Assembly (NCBI GenBank): GCA_031278135.1
Contig: JAITKY010000007.1
Span: forward strand, 1 to 6,242
Length of the DNA stretch: 6,242 bases
Direction of reading: 5' to 3'
Origin: Prevotellaceae bacterium
GTDB taxonomy: Bacteria; Bacteroidota; Bacteroidia; Bacteroidales; UBA932
In this document: positions 1 through 6,056 of the stretch, in pieces
Layout: each line of letters begins with the position of its first letter
Numbering within the stretch: the first letter of the stretch is position 1
Program-made: the position numbers and the translations under genes
Notes under the pieces: model-generated
What the model was told of the DNA's origin: nothing
What the model saw: the letters and a program-made list of their open reading frames with translations, nothing else
The model's database searches: none

Positions 1-121
1 AATTAACGGGTCAAAAATTTTATTCTATTTAACGCGATTTAACAGTATATAATATATTTATAGATGTGAATGTGTTAAATTGCATTAAAAGAAAAACGGG
101 ATTTACAGGATTAAAGAATTT
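1..121. other. AT-rich intergenic edge, no gene seen
   Basis: All six frames are broken by stops within a short distance, so no upstream gene is visible; at most a few terminal codons of one could lie here. The start holds three loosely repeated decamers related to ATTTAACGCG (near 1-10, 27-36 and 37-46). This could be a decayed low-complexity repeat. I see no promoter that would serve a nearby gene. Confidence 0.6.
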
Positions 122-290
122 GCCCGGAAGGCATTCATATCAATATAAAACAAGATTACAAATAACCTAAAAATCTCCGTAGGAGATTCACGAACGATGG
201 AAAATGAAGAATGTGAAACCTCGTTAGAGGTTTCGGAATGGGTGGGGTGGGGGGACGCATGTTTCTATTGATATGAATGCCCTTACGGGC
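122..290. repeat. Composite inverted-repeat element with two internal hairpins (MITE-like or REP-like)
   Basis: The left end (122-151) and right end (261-290) are imperfect inverted repeats of about 30 bases. They share a perfect 15-base core, GCATTCATATCAATA, at 131-145, whose complement is at 266-280. Each outer tip can itself fold: GCC/GGC at 122-124/130-132 and GCCC/GGGC at 279-282/287-290. Inside lie two perfect hairpins: AATCTCC-GTA-GGAGATT (172-188) and GAAACCTC-GTTA-GAGGTTTC (215-234). A G-rich tract (241-254) follows. Only short frames occur, so it is non-coding. The architecture suggests a dispersed, non-autonomous repeat, and I have an impression that similar hairpin-rich repeats occur in Bacteroidota intergenic regions; I cannot verify copy number from one window. 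No target-site duplication is obvious. A structured RNA is the alternative. Confidence 0.7.
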
Positions 291-316
291 AAAAAAACGT
301 AAGTTCGACGCAGTCA

Positions 317-348
317 ATTATCTGTAATTTTGATTATCTGTAATTTTG
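317..348. repeat. Perfect tandem duplication of a 16-base unit
   Basis: The unit ATTATCTGTAATTTTG occurs at 317-332 and is repeated exactly at 333-348. It lies 24 bases upstream of the -33 box of the promoter for the lipoprotein-proline dehydrogenase operon. It could be simple replication slippage or a doubled regulator-binding site; the sequence alone does not decide. Confidence 0.85.
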
Positions 349-371
349 TTGTACACATTTTTTTATTACAG

Positions 372-401
372 TTTGCATTAATAAAAAAAGCATTACCTTT
401 A
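372..401 (+). promoter_or_regulatory. Bacteroidota-type promoter for the lipoprotein-proline dehydrogenase operon
   Basis: A TTTG box at 372-375 is followed after 18 bases by TACCTTTA at 394-401. This matches the Bacteroidota primary sigma pattern TTTG / TAnnTTTG except for the last base. Transcription should begin near 405-408. That leaves a leader of about 25 bases to the ATG at 433, or only about 13 to the ATG at 421. Confidence 0.65.
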
Positions 402-420
402 CACCAGTATAAATTAAATT

Positions 421-1533
421 ATGTTTTTAATAATGAGAAAGTTATTATCTATTTTGTCCATGGTTTTATTGTTTTTTGCGTGTAACAACACTCCTTCGTA
501 CACAATAACAGGACATATTTCGTCCGATTCGATGAACGGACAAACGATTTTTTTGGAGAATTTTTCCGACAGAAAAATACTGGATTCGGCAGTCGTCCAA
601 GGTAAAAAATTTGAATTTAAAGGCACGACTGATTCTTCGTATGTAGCCTTGCTGACTGTCAACAATTATTCTTCTGCGGTGGTTTTTGTCGAAAACGGCA
701 ACATTAAAATTAACGTCCCTGAAGAATTTGATAAGAGTATTATAACAGGAACACCGTTAAACGATTTACATAGATTGTATAGCGAAAATTTGAAGCCTGT
801 TACCAAAAAGATAGACGAGCTTAGAGAATACGCAAGTTCACAGCCGGAAACAGAAGCATTATATGCAGAGCTGGATGAAATAATCAAAACAATAATGAAA
901 GAGATAGTGCAAATTTCGGCTAAATTTCTCAACGAAAATCAAGGAACTCTTGTCTCCGCTTATCTTTTGTTACACATTATGGATGTCATGGAAGCCGATG
1001 ACGAAGCAGTAATCCAAAATACCTACGATAAACTTGATCAACAAGTGAAAGACGGAGTATTGGGTAAGGAGATCTATAAACGTATCGAAAGGAGACGGGT
1101 TAAAGAACTTGCCGAGGGTGAAATGTTTCGCGATTTGACATTGAAAACTCCCGACGACAAGACCGTTTCGATATCCGATTATGCCGGAAAAGGAAAATAT
1201 GTGCTTTTAGATTTTTGGGCTTCGTGGTGTGGACCGTGTCGCGCCGAAAATCCCAATGTTGTAGCCTTGTATGCGAAATACAAAAACAAAGATTTCGAAA
1301 TCGTAGGCGTGTCGTTAGACAATGACAAAGACAACTGGATTAAAGGAATCGCCGATGACGGCATAACCTGGCCTCAAATGTCGGATCTCAAAGGATCGAA
1401 TTCTGAAGCCACTATAAAATACAAGATTCGAGGCATTCCTTTCACCGTATTGTTGGACAAAGAAGGAAAAGTTATAGCAATAAATCTGAGAGGAGATGCC
1501 CTCAGAGATAAAGTTAAATCTTTAATTAAATAA
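421..1533 (+). CDS. Periplasmic thioredoxin-like lipoprotein (TlpA/ResA-type thiol-disulfide oxidoreductase with DUF4369-like N-terminus)
   Basis: This is probably an envelope thiol-disulfide oxidoreductase anchored by lipid. A lipoprotein signal (R6-K7, hydrophobic stretch, FFAC with C21 as the lipidation site) is followed by a beta-rich region at about 26-115 resembling DUF4369 (YTITGHISS, 'FLENFSDRKILDSAVV'). A charged helical linker spans about 116-230. The thioredoxin fold at about 233-370 carries W-A-S-W-C-G-P-C with catalytic C270 and C273, and the cis-proline in RGIP (P340). All catalytic features are present and the length suits the Bacteroidota TlpA-like family. C21 is followed by NNTPS, so there is no obvious acidic surface-export signal, and a periplasm-facing location is inferred. 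The ATG at 421 gives the longest frame. The ATG at 433 (MRKLL) is the likelier true start, because it gives a cleaner signal peptide and a more usual leader. Partner and redox direction (reductase or oxidase) cannot be told from sequence. It is first in an operon with proline dehydrogenase. Confidence 0.92.
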   Translation: MFLIMRKLLSILSMVLLFFACNNTPSYTITGHISSDSMNGQTIFLENFSDRKILDSAVVQGKKFEFKGTTDSSYVALLTVNNYSSAVVFVENGNIKINVPEEFDKSIITGTPLNDLHRLYSENLKPVTKKIDELREYASSQPETEALYAELDEIIKTIMKEIVQISAKFLNENQGTLVSAYLLLHIMDVMEADDEAVIQNTYDKLDQQVKDGVLGKEIYKRIERRRVKELAEGEMFRDLTLKTPDDKTVSISDYAGKGKYVLLDFWASWCGPCRAENPNVVALYAKYKNKDFEIVGVSLDNDKDNWIKGIADDGITWPQMSDLKGSNSEATIKYKIRGIPFTVLLDKEGKVIAINLRGDALRDKVKSLIK

Positions 1534-1535
1534 CA

Positions 1536-2711
1536 ATGATTGACTTGAATAATATTGAAACAGCGTTTAAAATCAAAAGCGATAAAGATCTCAAAAACGC
1601 TAAATTCTTATTTTCAATGATAAAATCTCCATTAATGGTTCGTTTTCTGGGCTTTATGAGCAATCTGGCTTTAAAGATGCGATTACCCATTGACTGGGCA
1701 GTGAAACCGACTTTATACAGGCATTTTGTTGGAGGAGAAACGATTGACGAATGTTTTCCCACCATGAACAGGATGTTTACCGAAAACGTCAGGTCAGTTC
1801 TTGATTTTTCGATCGAAGCGGTCGAAAAAGAATCGGAAATAGATAAGACTTTTCAGGAATTGAAACGATCTGTCATAAATTCGGGAGAACATGAGGCTAT
1901 TCCTTTCAGTGTCTTCAAACCCACCGCATTAACAACGCACGACGTCTTGAAAAAAGTATCGTTCAACATACCTTTGACTTCGAAAGAACAGACATCGTAC
2001 GACAATTTTGTTCAACGCATCGATGCTCTTTGTGCAGAGGCAGTTAAAGCCGGTAAACCGATAATGATCGATGCCGAAGACTACTGGTTTCAAAAGGCTA
2101 TCGACGACGTTACGGAAGACATGATGCTGAAATACAACAAAGAAACAGCAGTTGTATATGCGACGTTACAGATGTACCGTCACGACAGGCTTGCTTATCT
2201 GCGGTATCTGATAAAATTTTCGAAACAGCACGGTATAATTACAGGTATAAAATATGTGCGTGGCGCTTATATGGAAAAAGAACGTGCCAGAGCATTGGAA
2301 GGTGGTTATCCTTCGCCGATATATCCCACAAAAAAAGACACCGATAATGCTTTTAACGAGGCGCTTAGAATATCGGTGGAGAACTGCGACGTAATACATT
2401 TTTTCTGCGGCACTCATAACGACGAAAGTATTCGTGCTCTCATGAAATACATGAAAGACAAAGAATTACCAAACAATTTTCCGAATATTTACATGTCTCA
2501 ACTTTATGGAATGAGTGATAATCTGAGTTTTAATCTTGCAAAAGCTGGATATAACGTCGCAAAATACTTGCCATACGGAAAAGTCAAGAACGTACTACCT
2601 TACTTAGTGCGGCGAGCAGAAGAAAATTCATCTATAGCAGGACAGACTACCAGAGAGCTAATAATGCTCAAACAAGAACTGAAAAGGCGAAAGTTCTTGA
2701 CGAATCAGTGA
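1536..2711 (+). CDS. Proline dehydrogenase (monofunctional, FAD-dependent)
   Basis: It oxidises L-proline to delta-1-pyrroline-5-carboxylate on FAD and passes electrons to membrane quinone. The 391-residue protein carries the PRODH barrel at about 125-370. Family motifs are all visible: FKPTAL (127-132), MIDAEDYWFQ (177-186), LQMYRHD (211-217), KYVRGAYMEKERARA (239-253), a THN motif (293-295), QLYGM (322-326) and the C-terminal KYLPYGKVKNVLPYLVRRAEENSS (343-366), where the paired R359-R360 would bind the substrate carboxylate as in PutA. From memory of the family, these motifs look closer to mitochondrial PRODH than to enterobacterial PutA. There is no DNA-binding or P5C dehydrogenase domain, so glutamate formation needs a separate enzyme that is not in the window. 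The ATG begins 2 bases after the lipoprotein stop, indicating co-transcription and possible translational coupling. No Shine-Dalgarno is present, as usual in this phylum. The frame appears intact. Confidence 0.95.
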   Translation: MIDLNNIETAFKIKSDKDLKNAKFLFSMIKSPLMVRFLGFMSNLALKMRLPIDWAVKPTLYRHFVGGETIDECFPTMNRMFTENVRSVLDFSIEAVEKESEIDKTFQELKRSVINSGEHEAIPFSVFKPTALTTHDVLKKVSFNIPLTSKEQTSYDNFVQRIDALCAEAVKAGKPIMIDAEDYWFQKAIDDVTEDMMLKYNKETAVVYATLQMYRHDRLAYLRYLIKFSKQHGIITGIKYVRGAYMEKERARALEGGYPSPIYPTKKDTDNAFNEALRISVENCDVIHFFCGTHNDESIRALMKYMKDKELPNNFPNIYMSQLYGMSDNLSFNLAKAGYNVAKYLPYGKVKNVLPYLVRRAEENSSIAGQTTRELIMLKQELKRRKFLTNQ

Positions 2712-2740
2712 TGTTGTTTGTTAAATTTAAAATTAATACC

Positions 2741-2785
2741 AAAAGGTATTCTATACATTTGATATAGAATGCCTTTTTTGTTTTT
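2741..2785 (+). terminator. Intrinsic terminator of the lipoprotein-proline dehydrogenase operon
   Basis: A 15-base-pair stem (2741-2755 with 2763-2777, one G-U pair) closes a 7-base loop. It begins 29 bases after the proline dehydrogenase stop. The T run starting in the stem (2774-2779) continues as T5 after one G. Read on the minus strand, the same stem ends in a T4 and an AT-rich stretch, so it may also weakly stop transcription coming from the small genes on the other side. Confidence 0.9.
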
Positions 2786-2809
2786 CCTCTCGCTTGGAAA
2801 AAATACAGC

Positions 2810-2941
2810 TCAATAATAATAGAGCAATGTTACGACTATCCCAATCAAAACCTGAACAAGGACAATTGCAATTGACAACAATACTATTCCAAGTATTACC
2901 TTAACATCATGATTAATCTTTATCCTTTTCTTCTTTTTCAT
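2810..2941 (-). CDS. Single-pass membrane miniprotein (43 residues), unrecognised
   Basis: I do not recognise a family. The frame starts with ATG at 2941 and ends with TGA at 2810. It encodes a strongly basic N-terminus (MKKKKRIKIN, then HDVK) followed by about 25 almost purely hydrophobic residues (VILGIVLLSIAIVLVQVLIG, then IVVTLL) and a YYY end. This is a textbook single transmembrane helix with N-in, C-out topology by the positive-inside rule. There is no lipobox or clear cleavage site. It begins 2 bases after the stop of a 49-codon frame on the same strand, with a promoter-like pair further upstream at 3163-3192. Single-helix proteins of this sort often act as small subunits of membrane complexes or as toxins, but nothing here chooses between these. 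The ordered basic-hydrophobic design makes chance unlikely, though expression is unproven. Confidence 0.55.
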   Translation of the reverse strand: MKKKKRIKINHDVKVILGIVLLSIAIVLVQVLIGIVVTLLYYY

Positions 2942-2943
2942 TT

Positions 2944-3093
2944 TCAGTTGATTTTTATAGAATTAATAACTAATAATATTTCTGTATATCGTACGACTAT
3001 CCCGTCGTGGAAAAATGTACTTTTTTCCTTGCCTTTTCTCAACTTTTCTAAGAATTTCATGTAATTATAATAACCTTCAATTTTATCCAGCAT
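2944..3093 (-). CDS. Possible 49-residue small protein upstream of the membrane miniprotein, unrecognised
   Basis: ATG at 3093 opens a 49-codon frame ending in TGA at 2944, with 2 bases before the ATG of the 43-residue membrane protein. The product begins MLDKIEGYYNYMKFLEKLRK. It is basic and probably helical in its first half, and ends in a more hydrophobic stretch (ILLVINSIKIN). No family is recognised. Support comes from position: it fits between a promoter-like pair (3163-3192, predicted leader of about 65 bases) and the next frame with operon-like spacing. It also shares the codons GGG ATA GTC GTA (GIVV) with that next frame. It could instead be an untranslated or upstream-regulatory leader of the membrane miniprotein, and an AT-rich frame of this size can arise by chance. 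Confidence 0.35.
   Translation of the reverse strand: MLDKIEGYYNYMKFLEKLRKGKEKSTFFHDGIVVRYTEILLVINSIKIN
2993..3028. repeat. Two abutting hairpins within the small-gene region
   Basis: ACGAC/GTCGT pairs at 2993-2997 with 3004-3008 around a 6-base loop. It is directly followed by GGAAAAA/TTTTTCC at 3009-3015 with 3022-3028 around another 6-base loop. Both lie inside the 49-codon minus-strand frame. They are short and could be incidental, or could tune translation of the downstream 43-residue protein. Confidence 0.4.
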
Positions 3094-3162
3094 TGCTTAA
3101 CTATTTATATTTAAGTGTTATATATCGTTTTATGTTTACAATTCAATCAATTTTTTTTGTTT

Positions 3163-3192
3163 CAAAGATAGTGACATTTTTCTTATTCCAAC
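3163..3192 (-). promoter_or_regulatory. Promoter-like pair for the two small minus-strand frames
   Basis: On the minus strand, TATCTTTG (3170-3163) matches TAnnTTTG exactly. GTTG (3192-3189) stands 18 bases upstream and matches three of four bases of the TTTG box. Transcription would start near 3157 and run into the 49- and 43-residue frames. It lies downstream of the receptor-gene terminator, so the small genes would form a separate unit. Confidence 0.5.
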
Positions 3193-3243
3193 TATTAATG
3201 TTTCTTAAAAAATGTTAAATAGTCTTAAAATCGTCATGCGAAT

Positions 3244-3277
3244 AAAAAACCGCAATGCTACAGAGCAGCATTGCGGT
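3244..3277 (-). terminator. Intrinsic terminator of the TonB-dependent receptor gene
   Basis: A perfect GC-containing stem of 10 base pairs, CCGCAATGCT with AGCATTGCGG (3250-3259 and 3267-3276), plus one A-T pair, closes a 7-base loop. On the minus strand it is followed by T6 (3249-3244). It begins 27 bases beyond the receptor stop codon. Confidence 0.92.
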
Positions 3278-3303
3278 AGTATTTGGGTCGATTTTTTTTT
3301 AGT

Positions 3304-5601
3304 CTAAAACCTCGTATTCAAGTCTATGCCGAAACAGACAGGTTTACCTGGTTGTCCGAAAGAATTGCCGAATGTTTTGAAATAGAATGTTGTGTATTTT
3401 GAATCCAACAAGTTTTCGACCCGGAAACCTAATGAAAAATCGCCTTTTTCCACTGATATTCTTCCGTTTAGTAGCGAATAGAATTTTTGCGACACATCGT
3501 TGGCTTCCGTCCAGTAAATTTTTCCTGCTCCGGAGTATCTTCCGTTTATCAAAAGCCTGTCGATGAACGAGTTCTTGAAATGCAACGTATAGACAGCCGT
3601 CAAAGACACAGTTTGTTTTGGAACGAAAGGAACATATTTGCCCGAATAGTCAACAAATGAAGTTTCGCTTGTTTGTTCCCGATATTCAGTAAATTTATTT
3701 TCGGTAAATCCATAACTGAATCCGACTGTAAAACATCGTAATGGATGTATATCGGCTTCAAATTCAATCCCTTTACTCTGCGATTCTCCAGCGTTTTTTA
3801 TCATTCGTCCCTGCCCGTTGGGCGCAAATTCGACGATTTGTTGATCGCGGATATCCAAAAGGAACAAAGTCATTCCCAGATTTATTTTATTGTCCAAGAA
3901 AGAAATACGTCCTCCGACTTCGTAATTCCAACTGTATTCGGGTCGGAACGAAGTCGATTTTTGTATGTCTAAGGGAACAACAGGTGGTTGCGAGGTTCTC
4001 ATTTTAGTTTCTATCAAATCCGAAAACATTTGAAGATTATAACCTCCGGCTTTATATCCCTTAGATACAGAAGCATACGCAATATTTCCGTTTTTTTCAT
4101 AACGGACAGAAAATTTCGGCAACAACTGTGTGAAATCCATTTTTTCGGCGCCGTTTATCGAGTCGTTTTTGGAATATGGCAGAGTTATTACGCCCATTTG
4201 AATCAAACAATCGAACACACTATTCGTAAAATGCTTTAACGAAGCGTGTTCATAATCCAACCGTATGCCTGTGGATACAGATAAGCCTTCAATCAGGAAA
4301 TTGTTGAGCGTCGGCTGTAAAAATGCTGCAAAACCGTGATTTTTAGTAATATATTCTCCGACAACCGGAATAGTTTCGTTAGATATGGTCAGTGGAAAAG
4401 GCATTCCGGAACTATTGATATTGTCCTGAATAAAAGCGATTCCGTCTTTCCTGAACGTAACCAAACTGCCCGTGTTCAGATTCTGAAAAAATCCCGAAAC
4501 GCCTCCAATCCATTGAAAATCACTCGCTCCGGTAGAACGAATCGTAATCTCCTGGTTGATTGCGTTCAATCGTTGCGACTGAAATAAAGTAAACATCGAA
4601 GCCGGCGAAAAATCCTGATCGAGCAATAGCGAATCACTCAAAAACTGATGTCCTGTTGTAGATGCGATTTTGAAGTTTTTACCTTGATATTCAATACGCA
4701 AACTGTTATTCAAGACATTTCTGCAATAGTATGCCGGATCGTTGTAATTAATTGTATCTGGCAGATTTGTAGCAAAATTATACTTCCCGTAGGCATAACC
4801 GCTCTGGTTAGTATATTCGTAACTGCCGATATAGTTAAACGACAGTTTTTCCGACGGACGCCAACTTGTATTAGCCCGCAATGAGACTGATTGCGTGGCT
4901 TCTACATTGTTTTCTTTATACATCGAAGGAAAAATAATACTGCCAAAGTTAAAATAACCGGGATTGTAGGGATTTTGGTTTTCAAATGCGCCGCCTGTAG
5001 CCGAATAGTTTCCTCCAAGAGAAAAGGCAAATCGTTCGCTTAATTTCGCATAATGAGAGAGTTGAACTCGCATAAGTCCGTAACTTCCCGACGAAAGTTT
5101 TAATCTTGTTCCCTGATAATCCCATGGCGAAAGGGTGTAAATATTTATTAATCCGCCCATTGAATTACGTCCGTACAAAGTTCCCTGAGGTCCTCTCAAC
5201 ACTTCAACCCGCTTTATATCAAAGAAATCAAAATCAAAAGATGTTTTGTCGAGATACGGAACATTGTCTACATACATCCCGACTGCCGAGTTTCCCATGC
5301 GTGCGCCTATTCCACGTATGTATATTGCCGACGTATATTTCGAGCCATAGTCGGGAATGAACAGGTTGGGTACAAAGGCGCTCAAGCCTCTCATGCCCGA
5401 TATTCGTTCTTTTTCAATCGTGGCTGATGAAAGTACTGATACCGAAGCAGGTATCTTCTTGAGTTCCTGCCCTTCTTTGGACGAAACAACAATTTCGTCA
5501 AGAACAATTGTTTCGTCCTGTTTCTGTGCCTGAACCATTTGCGGCAACAGAAACAGCGATATTATAATAGTATATAAGTTTAATTTTATTTTATTATGCA
5601 T
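3304..5601 (-). CDS. TonB-dependent outer-membrane receptor (siderophore/metal-complex type)
   Basis: This is a 22-strand gated barrel that would import a ligand using TonB-ExbBD energy. The 765-residue product has a Sec signal peptide with probable cleavage after VQA25, and a TonB-box-like segment ETIVLDEIVVS (30-40). The plug domain at about 45-157 includes IRGIGARMG, YVDNVPY and the signature RVEVLRGPQGTLYGRNSMGG (131-150). The barrel runs from about 165 and ends in a terminal F (NTRF) suited to Bam recognition. Typical late-barrel segments are visible (SVSKGYKAGGYN at 511-522, FRVENLLDSKY at 726-736). There is no carboxypeptidase-regulatory-like N-terminal extension and no SusD partner, so a glycan SusC role is unlikely. 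An iron complex, metal chelate or cofactor is more probable, but the ligand cannot be named. The frame is complete and ends just before a strong terminator. It lies 43 bases downstream of the 107-residue gene, with which it is probably co-transcribed from the promoter at 6006-6036. No Fur-type operator could be recognised. Confidence 0.93.
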   Translation of the reverse strand: MHNKIKLNLYTIIISLFLLPQMVQAQKQDETIVLDEIVVSSKEGQELKKIPASVSVLSSATIEKERISGMRGLSAFVPNLFIPDYGSKYTSAIYIRGIGARMGNSAVGMYVDNVPYLDKTSFDFDFFDIKRVEVLRGPQGTLYGRNSMGGLINIYTLSPWDYQGTRLKLSSGSYGLMRVQLSHYAKLSERFAFSLGGNYSATGGAFENQNPYNPGYFNFGSIIFPSMYKENNVEATQSVSLRANTSWRPSEKLSFNYIGSYEYTNQSGYAYGKYNFATNLPDTINYNDPAYYCRNVLNNSLRIEYQGKNFKIASTTGHQFLSDSLLLDQDFSPASMFTLFQSQRLNAINQEITIRSTGASDFQWIGGVSGFFQNLNTGSLVTFRKDGIAFIQDNINSSGMPFPLTISNETIPVVGEYITKNHGFAAFLQPTLNNFLIEGLSVSTGIRLDYEHASLKHFTNSVFDCLIQMGVITLPYSKNDSINGAEKMDFTQLLPKFSVRYEKNGNIAYASVSKGYKAGGYNLQMFSDLIETKMRTSQPPVVPLDIQKSTSFRPEYSWNYEVGGRISFLDNKINLGMTLFLLDIRDQQIVEFAPNGQGRMIKNAGESQSKGIEFEADIHPLRCFTVGFSYGFTENKFTEYREQTSETSFVDYSGKYVPFVPKQTVSLTAVYTLHFKNSFIDRLLINGRYSGAGKIYWTEANDVSQKFYSLLNGRISVEKGDFSLGFRVENLLDSKYTTFYFKTFGNSFGQPGKPVCFGIDLNTRF

Positions 5602-5644
5602 TTATATTTCGTTATTAAATTGATAAACTAATTAAGTATCCAAT

Positions 5645-5968
5645 TTATAACGATGGCGGAGGGCGAAGGAAATATTCTGATAAACAAATCTTTAACGGCA
5701 AAATATCGTTACCGGCAATCGGCACGTCAACGGCAAATTCCAAAGAAAAAACGGTTTGCCGGTACGGTTCGGAAATGTCTGTAACATAATCGAAGATAAA
5801 AGAATTTTCTGCCGTAACAGTATCGGACATCTTTTCAGTTATCTCAGTTTCGATTTCCTTCTTGATTTCTTTCCTGATTTGCTCAAATATTCCAAATGCC
5901 GCATAGCCTAAATAAAAAAAACTAAGCAGCAAAGCAATAAAAAAAGATGGTAAATAACCGACAAACAC
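5645..5968 (-). CDS. Membrane-anchored small protein encoded upstream of the TonB-dependent receptor, unrecognised
   Basis: I do not recognise a definite family. The 107-residue frame opens with GTG (5968) about 30-35 bases after a predicted transcription start. It has an N-terminal transmembrane helix or uncleaved signal (about residues 5-27, PSFFIALLLSFFYLGYAAFG). A short charged, possibly coiled stretch follows (about 28-47, IRKEIKKEIETEITEK). The rest is a soluble part of about 60 residues ending in EYFLRPPPSL. It contains a single cysteine (C95). Small proteins ending in a PP motif are known next to Bacteroidota metal-type TonB receptors (the HYC_CC_PP group). The tail and position here recall these, but the HYC and CC motifs are absent, so this is only a hint. 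The only upstream ATG (5996) is out of frame; a one-base change in an A4 run would join it. A partner or chaperone role for the receptor is inference. Confidence 0.7.
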   Translation of the reverse strand: MFVGYLPSFFIALLLSFFYLGYAAFGIFEQIRKEIKKEIETEITEKMSDTVTAENSFIFDYVTDISEPYRQTVFSLEFAVDVPIAGNDILPLKICLSEYFLRPPPSL

Positions 5969-6005
5969 TTGTTTACTATTTTAATTTTATAATCATTTTC
6001 GAATG

Positions 6006-6036
6006 CAAAGATAAAACTTTTTTATATTTGGACAAA
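6006..6036 (-). promoter_or_regulatory. Near-consensus Bacteroidota promoter for the small-protein and receptor operon
   Basis: On the minus strand, TTTG (6036-6033), a 19-base spacer and TATCTTTG (6013-6006) match the phylum consensus at every defined base. Transcription should begin near 6000, some 30 bases before the GTG of the 107-residue frame. No second promoter is evident in the 43 bases before the receptor gene, which supports a two-gene transcript. Confidence 0.85.
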
Positions 6037-6056
6037 ATGTTTTAAATTATTGTCGT

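Noticed and set aside
197..271. Short frame beginning MENEECETSLEVSEW within the hairpin element
   Set aside because: It is only about 24 codons, spans one internal hairpin and the G-rich tract, and is best explained as incidental reading through a non-coding repeat.
122..290. Possible CRISPR array
   Set aside because: The repeats are inverted rather than direct, there are only two ends, and there is no regular spacing or cas gene.
414..932. Minus-strand open frames opposite the lipoprotein gene
   Set aside because: They are antisense to a gene with a clear signal peptide and domain structure, and their products look like random low-complexity translation.
2942..3157. Riboswitch or long structured leader before the 43-residue gene
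   Set aside because: Only two short hairpins are visible, no known riboswitch core can be recognised, and most of the stretch is an open reading frame.
3015..3218. Plus-strand 67-codon open frame in the intergenic gap
   Set aside because: It is phenylalanine-rich translation of T-rich sequence with no promoter. It runs opposite the better-supported minus-strand small frames and its product has no sensible domain.
3741..5360. Several plus-strand open frames of 75-88 codons
   Set aside because: They lie wholly inside the receptor gene on the opposite strand, have no recognisable protein features and are shadow frames.
3304..5601. SusC-like receptor of a polysaccharide-utilisation locus
   Set aside because: The N-terminal carboxypeptidase-regulatory-like domain is missing, the length is too short for SusC, and there is no SusD gene or glycan enzyme nearby.
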